Source: an uncultured Clostridia bacterium | GTDB lineage: Bacteria > Bacillota > Clostridia > Monoglobales > Monoglobaceae | Assembly (NCBI GenBank): GCA_945878965.1 | Contig: CAMCUJ010000079.1 | Location: 1 to 6,873, forward strand | Direction: 5' to 3' | Length of the DNA: 6,873 nt | Shown here: positions 5,201 to 6,873 of the stretch, piece after piece | Numbering within the stretch: the stretch's first letter is position 1 | Layout of the letters: each line of letters begins with the position of its first letter | The notes under the pieces: generated by a model | Databases searched by the model: none | What the model was told of the DNA's origin: nothing | Seen by the model: the letters and a program-made list of their open reading frames with translations, nothing else | Translations under genes and position numbers: made by a program

Positions 5201-6873
5201 ATCAATAACTCTAATGACAGCGGTAAGATTAGTATGACATATTCTAACGGTCTTGTGCAAATTAACGGCACAGATGATATGAATGCGGTATTGATTCAGT
5301 CAGTATATGATAAAAAAGGTGCACTTAAGACAACAAATACATATGACGTTAAGCTAACAAACGGAATAACACTTCATAAAGTTGAGAATATTCCGGGCTC
5401 AAAGATTATGCTTTGGAAGTCTCTTAACGGTGAAGGTGCTATGGAACCGCTTTGCGAGTTTGTTCAGTCAGCAGAGCTTAAGCCTGTACCTGAGGGTTCG
5501 GATTTACCTGAACCGACTCCGACTCCAACTCCAACTCCTCCGCCACCTTTAGGTGATTCGTGGGTATGTTCGTCAGATGACAGCAGCAAGAAAGCAGGCG
5601 ACTATATAATGGACGGTATGTCACTGTTATTTGATGTTTCATCAAGCGGCGGTGCAAATGTGACAATAGATGGAACAACCTTCACAAATTATATTTCATC
5701 AGGCGATAGCGGAAGATGGTCAAATGGTGCGGCAACGGGTACAGCATTAAAATATGTGGCTCCTAAAGATGGTGTATTGACAGTTTATGTTACCAGTCTT
5801 GGCGGAGATAAAGAGTTATGTATAACTAAGGAAGGCGTTTCTAATAACAAAACTGATAAAGACGGTGAATCAGCTTATTATAAAAATACAACAGGTGCCT
5901 CAGCTAATAAATCACTAAGTCTTTCGGTTAAGGCGGGTGAAACATATTATGCTTATGTTGCGGGCTCAAAGGGTAGATTTGTTGGTGCTAAACTAACTTC
6001 TGATTCACAACCAACAACCTCGCCAAGCACTGAGCCAAGCACTGAGCCAAGTACTGAGCCAAGCACTGAGCCAAGTACTGAGCCAAGTACTGAGCCAAGT
6101 ACTGAGCCAAGTACTAAGCCGAGCACTGAGCCAAGTGGTGAGAAAGGTGTATATATAGGCGAAACAAAATATGATACAGTTGCAGCAGCGGTTGCAGCAG
6201 CTCCGACACCGTCAAGTGAAAACGAGCGTGTTTACATTGATATTATGCCGGGAGTATACCGTGAACAGGTTGTAGTGAAAAAGCCATACATCACTTTAAG
6301 AAGAAAACCGGGAACAACAGGAACAGTTAAGCTTACATGGTATTATGGACTTGGAACGCTTTATGACAGCTGTAATTCAAGCGGTTACTATGACCCAAGT
6401 GCAATCGGCGATGGTCAGGCATATGGTCCTAAGGATTGGGGACCGTCACTAAAGGTTGATAAGTCGGCAACAGGATTTACAGCAGAGAATTTGTATATTG
6501 AGAACTCCTATAATGCGTACTATACAAAGGAGGAGCTTACAGATATTAAAGGCGTTGATCCGGATACCAATAATAGTATGTTCCACAGACTTGAGTGGAT
6601 ACAGGAACAGATTGCAAACGGAAAATCTGATGAAGAAATAAATTCTTTCCTACAGTCAAGAACAAATATAGACTATAAGGGTGTAAATTCAAGTCCGAGA
6701 GAACGAAGTGCTGCACTTCACTGTTCAGCTGATAAGGCAAGCTTCATAAACTGTACAGTTATGTCAACACAGGATACAATCGGAATCAATTCAGGCAGAA
6801 TGTACTTTAAGAATTGTAAGCTTGGCGGAACAACGGACTATATCTGCGGAAGTGCAACAGCAGTATTTGATAG
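2105..6873 (+). CDS. Secreted multimodular GH95 glycosidase - CE8 pectinesterase, 3' end outside window
   Basis: The frame stays open for 1589 codons and runs off the right edge, so the protein is incomplete. Order of modules: signal peptide (1-32), GH95 catalytic module (~90-1033), small beta-rich domain (~1040-1122), Pro-Thr linker (1135-1148), putative carbohydrate-binding beta-sandwich (~1151-1299), ten-unit PSTE linker (1307-1346), CE8 pectin methylesterase (1347 onward, truncated by the window). GH95 enzymes release terminal alpha-L-fucose or alpha-L-galactose. CE8 removes methyl esters from homogalacturonan, releasing methanol and exposing carboxylates. Both active sites look intact as far as visible, so a secreted or surface pectin-degrading enzyme is likely. 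Flexible linkers separate the two catalytic parts. It is preceded by AGGAGG and diverges from a MocR regulator. No frameshift is seen. The third CE8 catalytic residue (Arg), any further modules and any surface anchor would lie beyond the window. Exact glycan target is inferred. Confidence 0.95.
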   Translation, partial: MLGKIKKVICGISALAVMSTVIPSVSFSTVSAEEIPVAFDPETVLWTNNKIENVLQEGGVYKTVKEIDPNADKRTEVDVQKPYEKKGVKFKGWGYSEYLWSNGYPIGNGRMAGMVAGGIDNEVIQINEDTCWDGGPYGTLKDEKGNILTTRRQTADANKIYATDMTSGSVEGNWKYFRGAKADGTPAEIGSADALVGDEAFRETYPDFANKSISYQAMNIDNSKTQTAVQDRYNLHSMVEAKFLGNPTGQRAYKSFVEVYLDFGHSFRDASKYTKSLDMKTGIVTVEYDLGGSHFKRESFASYPDQAVVTHVTSDSPLNFTAELHTYHDEKDKEYLKYEKVSDKQVKVTSSVTNGGKDGNIGRINVINFEANMLLDGDGTFTVSEDNTTVSVNGGNEATIYVVGATNYVNYKELDNSKPAADCAKYIANIQSKTYEQIKARHIEDFSAEFAKTSLNIANKEGVDFSKTPTEKRVRKDVNGKSGFTVGSGADAAAADKNGVKTTYSEGDNQLATLEFNYGKYMMLSGARDERTAEQCGAGDIEIPMSQPLNLTGKWNAAMSAGWNGKYTININTEMNYWAAQPLNFAAIEKTLIDTFADLAESGSITAAYQYGVFNDRGDDTYQPGDPWVMHHNFDLWRGTQPIDNATAGLWPTGGAWLLDHAWQYYLFNKDTAYLAEVYPYMVGAAKFFTQFLVVDPKTGYLITAASCSPEQGGVQPGPAMDTQLVRNLYDMVLKASEILGKTEENAALIAKINEQMPSSYFADEAGKIAPNVIAKNGFIDEWVRGDVTFEMSKVKDTSGTFKDITNPFKSDDTTKSINAKDATNNTGHRHMSHLWELFPGTHLSAYSKDTNEQEIYNAFKNSIVNSKRFDADGKGWSLAWRINLLARAREGTKAASKLEQLFLCRTAPNLLDEHPDFQIDGNYGATSGIIEMLIQSHDGTIDILPALPDAWKNGQFTGLKARGGASVDCVWSDGKLGAAKITPAENGTVAVRSNGIDSMIIRDSSGNIVSSEYDSTLMTLNFAGVAGEEYTINNSNDSGKISMTYSNGLVQINGTDDMNAVLIQSVYDKKGALKTTNTYDVKLTNGITLHKVENIPGSKIMLWKSLNGEGAMEPLCEFVQSAELKPVPEGSDLPEPTPTPTPTPPPPLGDSWVCSSDDSSKKAGDYIMDGMSLLFDVSSSGGANVTIDGTTFTNYISSGDSGRWSNGAATGTALKYVAPKDGVLTVYVTSLGGDKELCITKEGVSNNKTDKDGESAYYKNTTGASANKSLSLSVKAGETYYAYVAGSKGRFVGAKLTSDSQPTTSPSTEPSTEPSTEPSTEPSTEPSTEPSTEPSTKPSTEPSGEKGVYIGETKYDTVAAAVAAAPTPSSENERVYIDIMPGVYREQVVVKKPYITLRRKPGTTGTVKLTWYYGLGTLYDSCNSSGYYDPSAIGDGQAYGPKDWGPSLKVDKSATGFTAENLYIENSYNAYYTKEELTDIKGVDPDTNNSMFHRLEWIQEQIANGKSDEEINSFLQSRTNIDYKGVNSSPRERSAALHCSADKASFINCTVMSTQDTIGINSGRMYFKNCKLGGTTDYICGSATAVFD
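2372..5203 (+). other. GH95 catalytic module
   Basis: Residues ~90-1033 carry the family hallmarks: LWSNGYPIGNGRMAGM (from 99), INEDTCWDGGP (126-136), YTININTEMNYW (567-578), SCSPEQG, HRHMSHLWELFPG (829-841) and QIDGNYGAT. Aligned by eye to Bifidobacterium bifidum AfcA, Asn570 and Asn572 match the two base-activating Asn (421, 423), Glu711 the general acid Glu566 and Asp921 matches Asp766. The spacings (141 and 210 residues against 145 and 200) agree, so the site should be active by an inverting mechanism. Thr568, two residues before Asn570, sits where fucosidases tend to have His and an alpha-L-galactosidase has Thr. The stretch between residues 136 and 253 seems longer than usual. Confidence 0.9.
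5222..5470 (+). other. Small beta-rich accessory domain
   Basis: Residues ~1040-1122 read like a domain common in large secreted clostridial enzymes: AVLIQSVYDKKGALK (from 1061), then a strand-rich stretch ending IMLWKSLNGEGAMEPLCE (1101-1118). The pattern of an aliphatic strand followed by YDxxG and a closing LW...M.PLCE is the recognition basis. No catalytic role is known to me; structural spacing or adhesion is likely. Confidence 0.5.
5507..5548 (+). repeat. Pro-Thr linker (PTPTPTPTPPPP)
   Basis: Residues 1135-1148 are a Pro/Thr repeat encoded by near-identical hexanucleotides (CCG ACT / CCA ACT). It is an extended flexible linker typical of modular glycanases and separates the GH95 portion from the following beta-sandwich. 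Confidence 0.85.
5555..6001 (+). other. Putative carbohydrate-binding beta-sandwich
   Basis: Residues ~1151-1299 start with DSWVCSSDD and end with AYVAGSKGRFVGAKL. Alternating polar/hydrophobic strands, several exposed aromatics and boundaries set by two linkers suggest a carbohydrate-binding module. Similar GDYIMDG... and YYAYVAGSKGRF-like segments occur, as I recall, in clostridial pectate lyases and pectinesterases, but I cannot assign a CBM family. A pectin-binding role is inferred from its place beside the CE8 module. Confidence 0.5.
6023..6142 (+). repeat. Ten-unit 12-bp tandem repeat encoding PSTE linker
   Basis: Ten consecutive 12-bp units (consensus CCAAGTACTGAG) encode Pro-Ser-Thr-Glu, residues 1307-1346. 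Seven units are PSTE, the eighth PSTK, the ninth PSTE and the tenth PSGE. Units differ mainly by AGC/AGT at Ser, so the array is nearly perfect at DNA level and prone to copy-number change by slippage, always in frame. The acidic, Ser/Thr/Pro-rich linker joins the beta-sandwich to the CE8 module and may be glycosylated. Confidence 0.95.
6143..6873 (+). other. CE8 pectin methylesterase module (N-terminal part)
   Basis: From residue 1347 the sequence follows the pectinesterase right-handed beta-helix: a TVAAAVAAAP segment, IDIMPGVYREQVVV with the early GxYxE motif (Gly1383-Glu1387), ERSAALHC (1533-1540), TQDTI (Gln1556, Asp1557) and GTTDYICGSATAVFD ending at 1589. By comparison with Erwinia PemA, Asp1557 is the general acid (Asp178) and Asp1578 the nucleophile (Asp199); the 21-residue spacing is identical. 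The catalytic Arg and the rest of the helix lie beyond the window. An insertion with a charged helix-like segment (about residues 1490-1530) precedes ERSAAL. Confidence 0.9.

Noticed and set aside
4704..5678. ORFs at 4704-4886, 4915-5271 and 5478-5678 (minus) and 4773-5036 (plus, other frame)
   Set aside because: All overlap the well-supported GH95 and linker coding sequence. Their composition is that of a shifted or antisense frame.
6023..6142. Tandem 12-bp units as a CRISPR array or mobile-element end
   Set aside because: Units are directly adjacent without spacers, are in frame and encode a Pro-Ser-Thr-Glu linker.
6456..6740. ORFs at 6456-6641 (plus, other frame) and 6546-6740 (minus)
   Set aside because: They overlap the CE8 module, whose catalytic motifs are in the long frame.

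Overview
The window looks like a low-GC, anaerobic, plant-polysaccharide-degrading Firmicute, probably a gut or rumen Clostridia member (Oscillospiraceae/Lachnospiraceae type). This rests on AT-rich intergenic DNA, strong AGGAGG-type ribosome sites, a Gram-positive signal peptide, Pro-Thr and PSTE linkers in a very large secreted enzyme, and a MocR/GabR-type regulator. No species call is possible from sequence alone.

Layout: positions 1-520 hold no convincing protein gene. They contain a GC-rich hairpin at the left edge, a possible leftward promoter, and four inverted repeats between 351 and 505, the last one just past the end of the regulator gene. Positions 521-1882 (minus strand) encode a 453-residue MocR-family regulator: a GntR winged helix fused to an aminotransferase-like domain. 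Positions 1883-2104 are a compact divergent control region. Positions 2105-6873 (plus strand) encode a very large secreted enzyme that is open for 1589 codons and runs off the right edge.

The enzyme has, in order, a signal peptide, a GH95 catalytic module (alpha-L-fucosidase/alpha-L-galactosidase family), a small beta-rich accessory domain, a Pro-Thr linker, a putative carbohydrate-binding beta-sandwich, a ten-unit PSTE linker, and the N-terminal part of a CE8 pectin methylesterase. One polypeptide thus pairs removal of terminal L-fucose or L-galactose with pectin de-esterification, pointing to complex pectin (possibly rhamnogalacturonan-II-like) as substrate. A Thr at the GH95 position linked to L-galactose preference fits this.

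The points most worth a second look are in the control system. The regulator lacks both main PLP-anchoring residues of a MocR aminotransferase domain (Asp replaced by Asn266, Schiff-base Lys replaced by Arg297). Its promoter nevertheless carries exact ATACCA boxes of the GabR operator type, one of them between its own -35 and -10. The enzyme mRNA leader has a 16-bp stem-loop close to the likely transcription start. A MocR regulator that no longer uses PLP and sits divergently from a pectin/fucoside enzyme is the best candidate here for undescribed biology, but control of the enzyme by this regulator is inferred from position only.
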